A DNA stretch of 64,000 nucleotides from Candidatus Neomarinimicrobiota bacterium (lineage in GTDB: Bacteria > Fidelibacterota > JAANXI01). The position numbers were made by a program, and so were the translations under genes. This document shows, piece by piece, positions 46,677-55,573 of the stretch. Every line of letters begins with the position of its first letter. The first letter of the stretch is position 1. The notes under the pieces were generated by a model that made no database searches, was not told where the DNA came from, and saw only the letters and a program-made list of their open reading frames with translations. Location: positions 248,001 through 312,000 of the forward strand of contig JAIPJS010000001.1 of the NCBI GenBank assembly GCA_021734025.1, read 5' to 3'.

Positions 46677-48626
46677 ATGAAACGCTGGGGTATCATTTTA
46701 GTCATTATTTTGGTGGCGGGAATGCCGGGATTTGCGCAGGATGGTGAAAGATCTTATAGGATTGTGAGTCCGGATCAGGGTATAGTCGTCACCTTTGAGG
46801 TTGGCGGAGATCAATTTGCGTACTATTCGGTGGCTTATCAGGGGACAACAGTTCTTGAGAATAGCCGACTGGGTGTTGAGCGTATGGATGCCGATCTGTT
46901 TACCGCACTCCGAGTTGATACGGCATCGGCGGTGACTCCGGTCGATGACAAATACTCCATGCGCACCGGCAAGCAGTCGGAAATCCGGTATCAGGCCAAC
47001 CGGCGTGTTTTTCACCTGCGAAATGATGCCGGGAATCCGTTGGACATCATTTTTCAGGTTTCCAATGATGGCGTGGCGTTTCGGTACCACTTTCCGGAAA
47101 AGACTCCGGATGTGAGGACGATTCTGAAAGAGTATACGACCTTTCGGTTTTTAGAAGAAACCCACGCCTGGATACAGCCGCTGGCCGAACCGAAGTCCGG
47201 TTGGCAAAAATCCAATCCCAGCTACGAAGAGCACTATATACACGATGTGAATATCAGGGAGCTGCCGGATAATCCCCACGGATGGGTGTATCCTGCACTG
47301 TTTAAAACCGGTGAGACCTGGATACTGATTTCAGAAACAGCACCCGGATATAACTACTGTGGATCCCGGATTTCGTATGTCCCCGGAGCGCAGCAATTCA
47401 GTATTGTTTATCCCACTGTCGTAGAGTCATTTCCCGATGGCGGGGCTAAACCGGTCGGAACTTTACCCATGTCCAGCCCCTGGCGGATTATCGCAATCGG
47501 CGATCTGGAGACCATTGCTGAATCGACTCTGGGAACGGATTTAGCCGATCCGCCAGTTGAGGCTGATTTCTCCTTCGTCGAGCCGGGCCGTGCGTCCTGG
47601 AGCTGGGTCATGCTAAAGGATAACTCGGTCAATTACGATACCCAAAAACGTTTCATCGATTATGCCGCCGAGATGGGATGGGAGTACTGTCTCGTTGACG
47701 CGGACTGGGATCGAAACATCGGGTATGACGGTATAGCGGAATTGTCGGCATACGCACAGGATAAAGGTGTCGGACTCCTTCTGTGGTACAACTCCGCTGG
47801 CAGCTGGAATACGACTCCGTACACTCCCAGAGATAAACTGCTGACCCATGATAGTAGAATAGCGGAGTTCACCAAGCTGCAGGAGATGGACATCGCCGGA
47901 ATCAAGGTGGACTTCTTTGGCGGGGATGCCCGTTCCATGATGGTATACTACCAGGATATTTTCACGGATGCGGCGAAGTATGACCTAGTGGTGAACTGTC
48001 ACGGAACCACGCTCCCCAGGGGATGGCAGCGGACATATCCGAATCTGGTGACCATGGAATCGATCATGGGATTCGAGTTCGTCACTTTCGAACAGCAGAA
48101 TGCTAACCGCCAGCCGATGAAATCGTGTGTGATCCCGTTTACGAGGAATGTGTTCGATCCCATGGACTTTACACCAGTCGGATTTTCTGAGATTCCGAAC
48201 ATTGAGCGGCGAACCTCCAATGCCTTTGAGCTGGCCACGGGGGTTATCTTTCATTCCGGAGTCCAACACTTCGCCGCCATCCCGAAAGGGATGAATTCTG
48301 TTCCTTCTTATGTGAAGCGGGTGATGAAAGAAATTCCGGTAGCCTGGGATCAGACGGAATTCGTCGCAGGTTATCCCGGAAAACTGGCAGTCTTGGCCCG
48401 GAAAAAGGGGAATGCCTGGTATGTCGCCGGGATTAACGGGGAAGACCGGCAAAAAGAGGTGACCCTGGATCTGTCATTTCTCGCTTCCACCGAAGGCATG
48501 TTGATCGCCGACGGCGAGACCAACCGGGATTTTCGTCAGGAGAAAGTGGAATTATCCGGGGGCAAGCAGTATTCCGTAGATTTATCTGGATATGGCGGAT
48601 TTTTGATGAAGTTTGGCGGAAAGTAA
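46677..48626 (+). CDS. GH97 glycoside hydrolase, retaining type
   Basis: 649 residues, signal peptide to about FAQ (21). An N-terminal beta-super-sandwich (about 25-290) and a (beta/alpha)8 barrel. The putative nucleophile is Asp412 in AGIKVDFFGGD and the acid/base Glu461 in NLVTMESIMGFEF, the arrangement of the retaining GH97 subgroup rather than the inverting SusB type. The family includes alpha-galactosidases and beta-L-arabinopyranosidases; the arabinose-rich neighbourhood makes the second option attractive, but this is context only. Its 3' end faces the minus-strand GH88 gene across a palindromic element. Confidence 0.9.
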   Translation: MKRWGIILVIILVAGMPGFAQDGERSYRIVSPDQGIVVTFEVGGDQFAYYSVAYQGTTVLENSRLGVERMDADLFTALRVDTASAVTPVDDKYSMRTGKQSEIRYQANRRVFHLRNDAGNPLDIIFQVSNDGVAFRYHFPEKTPDVRTILKEYTTFRFLEETHAWIQPLAEPKSGWQKSNPSYEEHYIHDVNIRELPDNPHGWVYPALFKTGETWILISETAPGYNYCGSRISYVPGAQQFSIVYPTVVESFPDGGAKPVGTLPMSSPWRIIAIGDLETIAESTLGTDLADPPVEADFSFVEPGRASWSWVMLKDNSVNYDTQKRFIDYAAEMGWEYCLVDADWDRNIGYDGIAELSAYAQDKGVGLLLWYNSAGSWNTTPYTPRDKLLTHDSRIAEFTKLQEMDIAGIKVDFFGGDARSMMVYYQDIFTDAAKYDLVVNCHGTTLPRGWQRTYPNLVTMESIMGFEFVTFEQQNANRQPMKSCVIPFTRNVFDPMDFTPVGFSEIPNIERRTSNAFELATGVIFHSGVQHFAAIPKGMNSVPSYVKRVMKEIPVAWDQTEFVAGYPGKLAVLARKKGNAWYVAGINGEDRQKEVTLDLSFLASTEGMLIADGETNRDFRQEKVELSGGKQYSVDLSGYGGFLMKFGGK

Positions 48627-48633
48627 GAAATGC

Positions 48634-48840
48634 CAATCGTCCCTGACGGGACTTTGCGGTTTCTAAGATCACGCATACCCACCACTGACGTGGTGGGCTA
48701 AATGCAACCGTCCCTTCGGGACTATCCGGTGGAAATTCCTATGGGTTTCCGTCCCGGCAGGGACGGAATGCTTTCAGCCCCGGGATTTATCCCGGGGATT
48801 GAATTGATGAAAAATCGCAAAGTCCCGCCAGGGACGACTG
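48634..48840. mobile_element. MITE-like palindromic element, full copy 1
   Basis: 207 bases bounded by 22-base inverted repeats (CAATCGTCCCTGACGGGACT... at 48634-48655 and the complementary end at 48819-48840; two mismatches). Inside are further hairpins: CCCACCA/TGGTGGG (48678-48697), CGTCCC-TTCGGGAC, CCGTCCC/GGGACGG (48749-48766) and CCCCGGG/CCCGGGG (48778-48797). It has no coding potential and lies between convergent genes. Confidence 0.8.
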
Positions 48841-48853
48841 AAATCAGACTCGT

Positions 48854-50059
48854 CTACTCCACAGTCAAATCCTGATACCGCCGCATCGCCTCCACGAAAT
48901 AATAATCCGCATAGGTGATGGCGACGTCTACTTCTGAATCTGCCGGCTTACTACCAACACTGTGTTTCAGGATAAATCCGCCGTTGGTACCGACATTCGC
49001 CATATACTCATCCGTCGATAACGTCCGGATAATCGTCTCCGCGGTCGCGAAATAGGTCGCCGAATCCTCCGGAGACGCATACTGGCTCAATTCAAGCAGA
49101 CCAGAAGCCATGATCGCCCCCGCAGAGGCATCACGCTTGGCATCCGGGATGTTCGGGGCATTATAGTCCCAATACGGGATTTTGTCCTCTGGCAGATTCG
49201 GATGATTCAGAAGAAAATTGGCGATCCCCTCCGCCTGTCGTAAATATTTCTTGTCCCCGGTCTCCCGGTAGGTAACCGTAAACCCATACAATCCCCACGA
49301 CTGTCCCCGGGACCACGCCGATTCGTCCGAGTAACCCTGGGCGGTGCGCTTCTCCTGGATTTCACCGGTATCAGGATCGTAATTCAGCACATGCCAGGAA
49401 CTGGTATCCTCGCGGAAATGGTTCTCGATAGTCGTGTTCGCATGAGTGACGGCAATATCATAGAAAGAAGAATCGCCGGTTGCTTCGGTCGCCCAGAACA
49501 GCAACTCCAGATTCATCATATTGTCGATGATCACCAGGAAGTCGTCTGGATCAGAATCCCACGACTTTATGCAGCCGACTGTCGGATTAAACCGGGTCGA
49601 GAGCGATTTGGCGCTGTTGATCAGGATTTCGCGATACTCCGGCTTCGGGTTGATGCGATGCGCATTGCCAAAGCTGCAGTACATCATAAATCCCAGATCA
49701 TGGGTGGAGGTATTGTGTTGCTCTTTTTCGAGGTGGCTGAGTATTCTTGTCGCCTCATTGTACAAGTCTTCGGCCCCGGTCTCCTCGTACAGGTAGAACA
49801 AGGTGCCGGGATAGAAACCGCTGCACCACCAGCCGGAGCCGCTGGTTTCCATCTCTCCGGTATTGTAATCATAGTTCTGTGGAAACCGGTCGTCCGGGAG
49901 CAGCTCCATCATGTGGCGGTATTGATCGGCCGCCACGGAGAAGTTGGTGTCGATGGTTTGCTGCAATGACTGCTGGGACTGGCACCGAATGAGTAATCCA
50001 CCTAGTAAGACGGTGAAGAAAAGAATGGGGAAGACTCTGTGAGATGATTTGGGATTCAT
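48854..50059 (-). CDS. GH88-family unsaturated glucuronyl hydrolase-like lipoprotein
   Basis: 401 residues with a lipoprotein signal (lipobox LIRC, Cys26). The (alpha/alpha)6 fold of GH88/GH105 is indicated by FPQNYDYNTGEMETSGSGWWCSGF-like N-terminal motifs, catalytic Asp in TSTHDLGFMMY (D121) and Asp in LVIIDNMMNLELL (D179), and AWSRGQSWGLYGFTVTY. Such enzymes remove the unsaturated uronic acid made by polysaccharide lyases. With the BNR-type propeller gene next to it, this suggests the locus also handles a uronic-acid-containing polymer. Confidence 0.9.
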   Translation of the reverse strand: MNPKSSHRVFPILFFTVLLGGLLIRCQSQQSLQQTIDTNFSVAADQYRHMMELLPDDRFPQNYDYNTGEMETSGSGWWCSGFYPGTLFYLYEETGAEDLYNEATRILSHLEKEQHNTSTHDLGFMMYCSFGNAHRINPKPEYREILINSAKSLSTRFNPTVGCIKSWDSDPDDFLVIIDNMMNLELLFWATEATGDSSFYDIAVTHANTTIENHFREDTSSWHVLNYDPDTGEIQEKRTAQGYSDESAWSRGQSWGLYGFTVTYRETGDKKYLRQAEGIANFLLNHPNLPEDKIPYWDYNAPNIPDAKRDASAGAIMASGLLELSQYASPEDSATYFATAETIIRTLSTDEYMANVGTNGGFILKHSVGSKPADSEVDVAITYADYYFVEAMRRYQDLTVE

Positions 50060-50092
50060 GGTTTTTCTCTCGGTTTAGTGTTTCTCAAGTAT

Positions 50093-50208
50093 GTAGAGAC
50101 GTTTCCCAGACGATTCGGGACAGGAATGAAACGTCTCTACCGAAGTATTTCATTTTTTTGTGATCCACGAAAACATCTTGCGTAGAGTGACGCCATGGCG
50201 TCACTCTA
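50093..50208. repeat. Pair of CATGG-family palindromes
   Basis: First, 13-base perfect arms GTAGAGACGTTTC (50093-50105) and its complement (50128-50140). Second, a perfect 26-base palindrome at 50183-50208 with half-site TAGAGTGACGCCA. Both lie between the GH88 and BNR genes, spaced like the pair units at 56636 and 62916. Confidence 0.85.
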
Positions 50209-50227
50209 TTAAAGGGATTAAACCTGG

Positions 50228-51556
50228 TCATTCCACCCGCCAGTCCAACACCTTCACTGGCTGGGCTGAAACTTTGGCCAATCCCTCGCTGTCTATCTGT
50301 GTAACGTTTTGCAGGAATAGACTTAGAATTCCCTGAGATTTCCAGAGTTCGGTATCGTAAGTTGGCTCCCAGGAACCGTAGCCGGTGTGCGTCAGGTCGA
50401 TGACCTCCCACTCGTTTTTTGTAAGGTCGCCGTTCATCGCGACGGACACACGATTACCTCTTTCCGCGTCTCTGAAAATAATATAGGCTTTGATATCCGC
50501 CTTCTTTCCGGAGACGACGATCTGAGGACGGGAGATGGGAATCTGCTTGGTGCCGGCGCCGCTCAGGCTGAACGGTGTCTCCCGGAACCCGGTGTTCTGA
50601 TGCTCCCAGCGATTGTTCCGGCGGTAGACCAACTGAAATTGTGGGACGGAATCACCTTGCGCACGCCAATAACTGGCGATATATGGATTTCCTGCGGCAT
50701 CCGTAGTCATAGAGGTCTGATTAATGAGTTCGCTCTGCTGCGGAATTTTGAGCGCATATTCGGCAGTTGAAGCAGTAATGGGGAGAGCATATTCTTTACC
50801 GGTCGAACGCATCCAGGTAACGCCACCATCCGTCGATTTCGCATAGCAGAGATCGTGATTGCTGGCTACGTCCGGGCTTTCGCGCCAGACCCAGGAGATA
50901 TGAATCGCACCCTGCGCGCCCACACACACCTGCCAATAAGCGTTTCGTTCGCTCTCACCGCTGATCAGGTTGTCTTGGATTTGCGTCCACTCTTGAGTTT
51001 CTACATCGTATTTATTGATGACCAGATTTCCACGACCCGATTCACCATCCCGGTAAAAGAAAAGCAAATCACCATCCGGCAGCCGGTAAAACTCCGGATA
51101 AGACACCCTGGACTCGGCCTTTCCAGTCATGGCCAATTCGTCCGACATCTCCAGCGAACCGGGACTTTCACTCCGACAATATCGCAGTGGTGTATTATGG
51201 TGATCCCACGCCATATGGAGGTAACCGTCGCCGTCCACCATCATACTGATGGAATTGTGCGCATCCTCGGCGTTTCCCAAGTATCGGGTTTTCCGAAGCG
51301 TCCACTCGTCCGTACCGACCTTTCTCTTGCCAAGGATGACATTCTCCGCAGAATCGTAGTAAGCGATAAATTGGGTCCTATGATGCGTCACCAGCGAATT
51401 CTTCCTGAAAATCACGGCGTTGACGGAGTTCTTCGCCCAGCCATCGCCAACGGCGGAAATCCGGGGAGTCGCATCAATCTGTTTTGATTGATTGCAGCCG
51501 ACGGTGCCCAGGAAAAGAGCAAAACCCACCGCGAGGATGAGATGTTGTGCCTTCAT
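50228..51556 (-). CDS. BNR_4-type propeller lipoprotein, possible polysaccharide lyase
   Basis: Start at ATG 51556; a TTG at 51592 in the same frame is less likely. 442 residues with lipobox GTVGC. It resembles BNR-4-type seven-bladed propellers: HNSISMMVDGDGYLHMAWDH followed by HNTPLRYCRSESPG, YPEFYRLPDGDLLFFYRDG, GAIHISWVWRESPD, SKSTDGG-type blade (CYAKSTDGGVTW), SRPQIVVSGKKADIKAYIIF. Related propellers of families PL24/PL25 cleave ulvan or other uronate polymers. The neighbouring GH88-type gene fits that, but lyase activity is not proven by the motifs seen. Confidence 0.75.
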   Translation of the reverse strand: MKAQHLILAVGFALFLGTVGCNQSKQIDATPRISAVGDGWAKNSVNAVIFRKNSLVTHHRTQFIAYYDSAENVILGKRKVGTDEWTLRKTRYLGNAEDAHNSISMMVDGDGYLHMAWDHHNTPLRYCRSESPGSLEMSDELAMTGKAESRVSYPEFYRLPDGDLLFFYRDGESGRGNLVINKYDVETQEWTQIQDNLISGESERNAYWQVCVGAQGAIHISWVWRESPDVASNHDLCYAKSTDGGVTWMRSTGKEYALPITASTAEYALKIPQQSELINQTSMTTDAAGNPYIASYWRAQGDSVPQFQLVYRRNNRWEHQNTGFRETPFSLSGAGTKQIPISRPQIVVSGKKADIKAYIIFRDAERGNRVSVAMNGDLTKNEWEVIDLTHTGYGSWEPTYDTELWKSQGILSLFLQNVTQIDSEGLAKVSAQPVKVLDWRVE

Positions 51557-51592
51557 CAATAAAGTGCTGCGTATGAAACGAAAATCAGTCAA

Positions 51593-52077
51593 TGGATTTT
51601 GGCCGTGTGAGGGTTAAATGAATTGAGGAAAGTTTAACATTTGCGGGAGAACATTCCCAGTGAAAATGGGGGGTTACAGTCGTCCCTGGCGGGACTTTGG
51701 TTTATTAATGTCCGGTGTCCCACCACTGACGTGGCGGGCTAAATGCAATCGTCCCTCCGGGACTCTTTGGTCAAGATAGCCATGGGTTATCCGTCCCGAA
51801 CGGGACGGATCGCTTTCAGCCCCGGGCGCTAGCCCGGGGAATAATGGTACCATAAACAAGAAAGTCCCGCCAGGGACGACTGAATGATTGGAAAGAATAC
51901 AAAATTCCCCGTTGGCAAATCCATGCGTAGCAGTTAGATTCGGATAAAACAATAGCACACTGATCCCGGCAAGCCGGGATTCGCTGAAACGGCACGGATT
52001 ACCGCAAATTAAGATGATATGTTTTTATCTTCGGTTATCTGCCGAATCTGCGTCATCAGCGTGCTATCCTCTAAATT
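51593..52077. other. Intergenic region with MITE-like element and GC hairpin
   Basis: 485 bases between the divergent BNR gene and mce. It contains the full palindromic element at 51677-51882 and a separate hairpin ATCCCGGC-AA-GCCGGGAT at 51963-51980. No other gene was seen. Confidence 0.7.
51677..51882. mobile_element. MITE-like palindromic element, full copy 2
   Basis: 206 bases with perfect 22-base terminal inverted repeats (51677-51698, beginning CAGTCGTCCCTGGCGGGACT, and 51861-51882). The internal hairpins have the same order as in copy 1 (CCACCACTGACGTGGCGGG; CCGTCCCGAACGGGACGG; CCCCGGGCGCTAGCCCGGGG). Same length and layout as copy 1 indicates a defined element. Confidence 0.85.
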
Positions 52078-52488
52078 ATGATTAAAAAAATCGATCATAT
52101 CGCTATTGCCTCCAATGATATTGAAGGTGCCAAACGCATGTTCAATGAGCTGCTGGGTATCGATATCGAACCCCGGGAGACGGTGGAGGAGCAGGGAATT
52201 ACCACCGATATCTACGATCCCGGTGAGACGAAGCTGGAGGTGATGGAGCCAACGGATCCGGACTCTCCCGTGGGGAAATTCCTTGAGAAGAAGGGTGAGG
52301 GAATTCACCACATCTGCTTTGAGGTAACTGATATCGAAGAGATGCTACAATCCCTGAAAGACGCCGGAATCGAACTCATCAACGAGGAACCAACTCTCGG
52401 CGCCGGAGGGAACAAGATCGCGTTTCTGCATCCGAAAAGCACGCACGGGGTGTTGATTGAACTCAGTGAACCAGCCGACCGCTCATGA
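52078..52488 (+). CDS. mce: Methylmalonyl-CoA epimerase
   Basis: Converts (S)- to (R)-methylmalonyl-CoA between propionyl-CoA carboxylase and the B12 mutase. 136 residues, a single VOC/glyoxalase-fold protein: KIDHIAIASNDIEGAKRMF with metal His7, GITTDIYDPGETKLEVMEP, IHHICFEVTDIEEML with the second His, and FLHPKSTHGVLIELSE with the metal Glu. Normal length. The MeaB GTPase at 12145 supports the same pathway in this genome. Confidence 0.94.
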   Translation: MIKKIDHIAIASNDIEGAKRMFNELLGIDIEPRETVEEQGITTDIYDPGETKLEVMEPTDPDSPVGKFLEKKGEGIHHICFEVTDIEEMLQSLKDAGIELINEEPTLGAGGNKIAFLHPKSTHGVLIELSEPADRS

Positions 52489-52530
52489 CATCTTTGGAAC
52501 AATTGTTTAAGCAGTGAATTTTTATATCTG

Positions 52531-54387
52531 ATGCCTGAACCGACGGAACATATCGAATCGCTACTGATAAACGCGCCCAAGTCGCCTGGCGTATACCTTT
52601 TTAAGGACAAGAAGGACGTCATCCTGTACATCGGGAAGGCCAAGGTGTTACGGAACCGGGTGCGCTCGTACTTTCGCGGGAAGGCTGACAAGCGCGACCC
52701 GAAGACCCAGACCATGGTGAACCAGATCCGGGATATCGACTTTATTGTCACCGATTCCGAGGTTGAATCGCTGCTCCTGGAAGCGAACCTGGTCAAAGAG
52801 CACCGTCCGAGGTACAACGTACGGCTGAAGGACGACAAGTCGTACCCGTACGTCCGGATCACTGACGAGCCGTATCCGCGGGTGTTTATCACCAGGGATG
52901 TGATCAAAGATGGCTCCAAGTATTACGGGCCGTACACGGACGTCACCTCGCTGCGCTCCACCATGCGGGTGGTGAAGAAGATCTTTCCCATCCGGAGTTG
53001 CCGATATCACATAGACCAGGAAACCATCGAGCAGAACAAGGTGTCCGTCTGCCTGGATTACCATATCAAGAAGTGCGAAGGGCCGTGCGAGGGACTGGTG
53101 AGCAAGGAGCACTATAACGCGATGATCGACAAGGTCATCGACTTTCTGAACGGCCGCACTGATGAGGTGGTGGAATACCTGGAAACCAAGATGAACCAGG
53201 CAGCAGATGAGTTTGAATATGAAGAGGCAGCCCGGGTCAGAGACCAAATCAATGCGGTGAAGAATTACGCCAAGAAACAGCGGGTGGAAACCGGCGATTT
53301 TGAAGATAGGGACGTGCTGGCCATGGCGGCGGAGGATGATGACTGCGCCGTGGTCGTTCTGCGACTCCGGAACGGCAAGCTCATCGGACGGGAGCACTTT
53401 TATCTATCCGGCGTGGAAAATAAAGAAGAGTCGGCCATCCTTGAGGATTTCGTGAAGCAGTACTACATGAAGGTGGACTTCGTCCCCAGGGAAATCCTGT
53501 TTCCGGTGCTCCCGGAAAATCAGGAACCGCTGGAGACGTGGCTCTCGGAGCGTTCGGATCTACGGGTCTACTTCAAGGAACCCAAGATTGGCGATAAGAA
53601 GAAGCTCCAGGGACTGGCGGAGAAGAACGCCAAACTGCTGCTGGGCGAGTTGACCCTCCAGAAGAAGAAAAAGGCCGAGTACATCCCCAAGACCGTCTCG
53701 ACCCTGCAGGAAGAACTCCAGATGGAAGCGCCGCCACGTCGCATCGAGGCGTTCGACATTTCACATATCGGTGGAACGAATATCGTAGCGTCCATGGTTA
53801 CCTTCATCGACGGCCAGCCGCGGAAAGGGGAGTATCGGCGGTTCAAGATTAAGACCGTGAAAGGCAACGACGACTTCGCCAGCATGCGGGAGGTTATCAA
53901 CAGGCGGTACAGCCGCGTGCTGGAGGAAAAACTTCCGGTACCAGACTTGGTTTTAATCGACGGTGGCAAAGGACAGCTGAATATCGCGGTGGAGACATTA
54001 AACGAGTTGGAATTTCCTCCGGTGACGGTCATCGGTTTGGCCAAGCGGCTGGAGGAGGTCTACATCCCACAGCACTCGGAACCGCTGTTTATCGCCAAGA
54101 GCTCGCCGGGACTCATTTTACTGCAACGCATCCGGGACGAGGCACACCGGTTTGCGGTGGCGTATCACCGGAAACTCCGAGGCAAGACTATGGTGGTCTC
54201 GGATCTGGATAACATCGAAGGCGTGGGCAAGATCCGTAAGGAGCGCCTGATGAAGCGGTTCCGGAGCGTGAAGAAGCTGAAGGAAGCCACCATCAAGGAG
54301 ATCGAGGAAGTGCAGGGCATCTCCGAATCGCTGGCGGTGAAGATCAAGGAGCAGCTCACCGGCGAGGAGATTGTACACCAGGAGTGA
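52531..54387 (+). CDS. uvrC: Excinuclease ABC subunit C
   Basis: UvrC makes both incisions in nucleotide excision repair with UvrAB. 618 residues, normal length. GIY-YIG nuclease domain at the N-terminus (PKSPGVYLFKDKKDVILYIG; KAKVLRNRVRSYF), UVR domain (about 205-240; FEYEEAARVRDQI), the RNase H-like endonuclease domain with IEAFDISHIGGTNIVASMV and PDLVLIDGGKGQLN, and C-terminal helix-hairpin-helix motifs (LDNIEGVGKIRKERLMKRF). It follows mce by 42 bases. Confidence 0.96.
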   Translation: MPEPTEHIESLLINAPKSPGVYLFKDKKDVILYIGKAKVLRNRVRSYFRGKADKRDPKTQTMVNQIRDIDFIVTDSEVESLLLEANLVKEHRPRYNVRLKDDKSYPYVRITDEPYPRVFITRDVIKDGSKYYGPYTDVTSLRSTMRVVKKIFPIRSCRYHIDQETIEQNKVSVCLDYHIKKCEGPCEGLVSKEHYNAMIDKVIDFLNGRTDEVVEYLETKMNQAADEFEYEEAARVRDQINAVKNYAKKQRVETGDFEDRDVLAMAAEDDDCAVVVLRLRNGKLIGREHFYLSGVENKEESAILEDFVKQYYMKVDFVPREILFPVLPENQEPLETWLSERSDLRVYFKEPKIGDKKKLQGLAEKNAKLLLGELTLQKKKKAEYIPKTVSTLQEELQMEAPPRRIEAFDISHIGGTNIVASMVTFIDGQPRKGEYRRFKIKTVKGNDDFASMREVINRRYSRVLEEKLPVPDLVLIDGGKGQLNIAVETLNELEFPPVTVIGLAKRLEEVYIPQHSEPLFIAKSSPGLILLQRIRDEAHRFAVAYHRKLRGKTMVVSDLDNIEGVGKIRKERLMKRFRSVKKLKEATIKEIEEVQGISESLAVKIKEQLTGEEIVHQE

Positions 54388-54403
54388 AGCAGTAAAGGCA
54401 ACA

Positions 54404-54490
54404 ACAGTGTTCCGGTGTTCGGGTGTTCAGGTTGTCCTGATTCTTAATCTTACTCTGATTTTTGTTAGTGGTTCGTTGTAAGTTGTATTA
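54404..54490 (-). repeat. Composite repeat, minus-strand copy
   Basis: Read on the minus strand: AACGAACCACTAACAAAAAT, then CAGAGTAAGATTAAGAA, then CCTGAACACCCGAACACCGG and GAACACTG. The same three modules in the same order occur on the plus strand at 61501-61634. Confidence 0.8.
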
Positions 54491-54600
54491 TCTATATGAA
54501 TCAATTACAGGGTGGGACTTTTTTCGTGTACGCCGTGGTGGAGAAGGGAGTAAGCAGAATGGCAAAAAGATCTTGAACCTTGGGAGGGCGTTACATGAAT

Positions 54601-54785
54601 AGCCCCGGGATTTATCCCGGGGATCGAATATTTCGAATAATGGAAGAGTCCCGCAAGGGACGAATGAAAATATTGATAAATACCGGCCGTCCCTGCCGGG
54701 ACTTGTGGAATGCTTGTAATTCCTGTGCCCACCAATAAATTGGTGGACTGACTGCAGCCGCCCCTGACGGGGCTATTTGGTGGGC
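54601..54785. mobile_element. Rearranged MITE-like palindromic element
   Basis: The right-end hairpins (CCCCGGGATTTATCCCGGGG at 54603-54622 and GTCCCGCAAGGGAC at 54648-54661) come first, followed by the left-end hairpins (CGTCCCTGCCGGGACT at 54688, CCCACCAATAAATTGGTGG at 54728, CCCCTGACGGGG at 54761). It reads as the right half of one copy joined to the left half of another. Confidence 0.7.
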
Positions 54786-54890
54786 GTCATATTGGCATTC
54801 TAAAACCCCTTTCCCATTCCTCTCTCTTCTCCGATCGGATAAAATCTTTAATTTGTAAATCCCATTAAATGGAGACAAATAAAATTATAA

Positions 54891-54957
54891 CTACTAACAA
54901 CGAACCACGAACCACTAACAAAGATCAACAGCGGCTAAAGCCGCGACTACTAACTGG
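54891..54957 (+). repeat. Composite repeat, plus-strand copy with GCGGCTAAAGCCGC hairpin
   Basis: CTACTAACAACGAACCACGA, then ACCACTAACAAAGATCAACA, then palindrome GCGGCTAAAGCCGC and GACTACTAACTGG. An almost identical stretch is at 55374-55433. Confidence 0.85.
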
Positions 54958-55373
54958 TCAAATAAAACCCGGTTTTTATTCCTGGATAGTATGGTGATTT
55001 GTTATCTATTGTGAGAAAAACATAATATCTGCCGAATTCCGTTTACTGACACAACTCACCCACTTGTTCTCCCTCTCTTCGAAGAGGTAGGAGACAGCTC
55101 CGGGAGGAGTCTCTGTTGAGAGGGATGGAATTGTGTTTATGGGAGATAATAAATGTTGGATTTAGCAATTTTGTTAGATATGTGTGGTTTGTGGTCGGTT
55201 GAATTAATTGGGCTACTTACTTTAGTCATTATTGGGACTTTAAATCCCCGGGTTAAAACCCGGGGCTATTCATGTACCGTCTAGCCGGAATTTAAAATTA
55301 TTTAATAATTCAACATCTCAAATTGGATTAAAATCCAACGATAAATTTATAAGAACTGAATCTGTCCGGTAAA

Positions 55374-55495
55374 CTACCAACAACGAACCACGAACAAAGA
55401 TCAAAAGCGGCTAAAGCCGCGACTACTAACTGGATTCCTCTAACACGCCTTCCAACTTGAACACTCGAACACCCGAACACTCTCACACTGTCTTT
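55374..55495 (+). repeat. Composite repeat, plus-strand copy with GAACAC tail
   Basis: CTACCAACAACGAACCACGA, AGATCAAAAGCGGCTAAAGC, CGCGACTACTAACTGG, then a tail with CTTGAACACTCGAACACCCG and AACACTCTCACACTGTC. It links the palindrome module of 54891 with the GAACAC module of 18771 and 61581. Confidence 0.85.
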
Positions 55496-55573
55496 AATCT
55501 TGCACAACTCCCGTCCTACAGGTACTTTTTTCCTATGATTGTTGAAATTACTATTACAGGAAATTATTGAATT

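Larger units (their letters stand above)
54388..55573. repeat. 1.2-kb repeat-rich intergenic region
   Basis: No gene. In order: composite repeat on the minus strand (54404-54490), hairpins of a rearranged MITE-like element (54601-54785), composite repeat on the plus strand (54891-54957), hairpin CCCCGGGTTAAAACCCGGGG (55246-55265), composite repeat again (55374-55495). The stretches between show no structure I can name. Confidence 0.85.
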
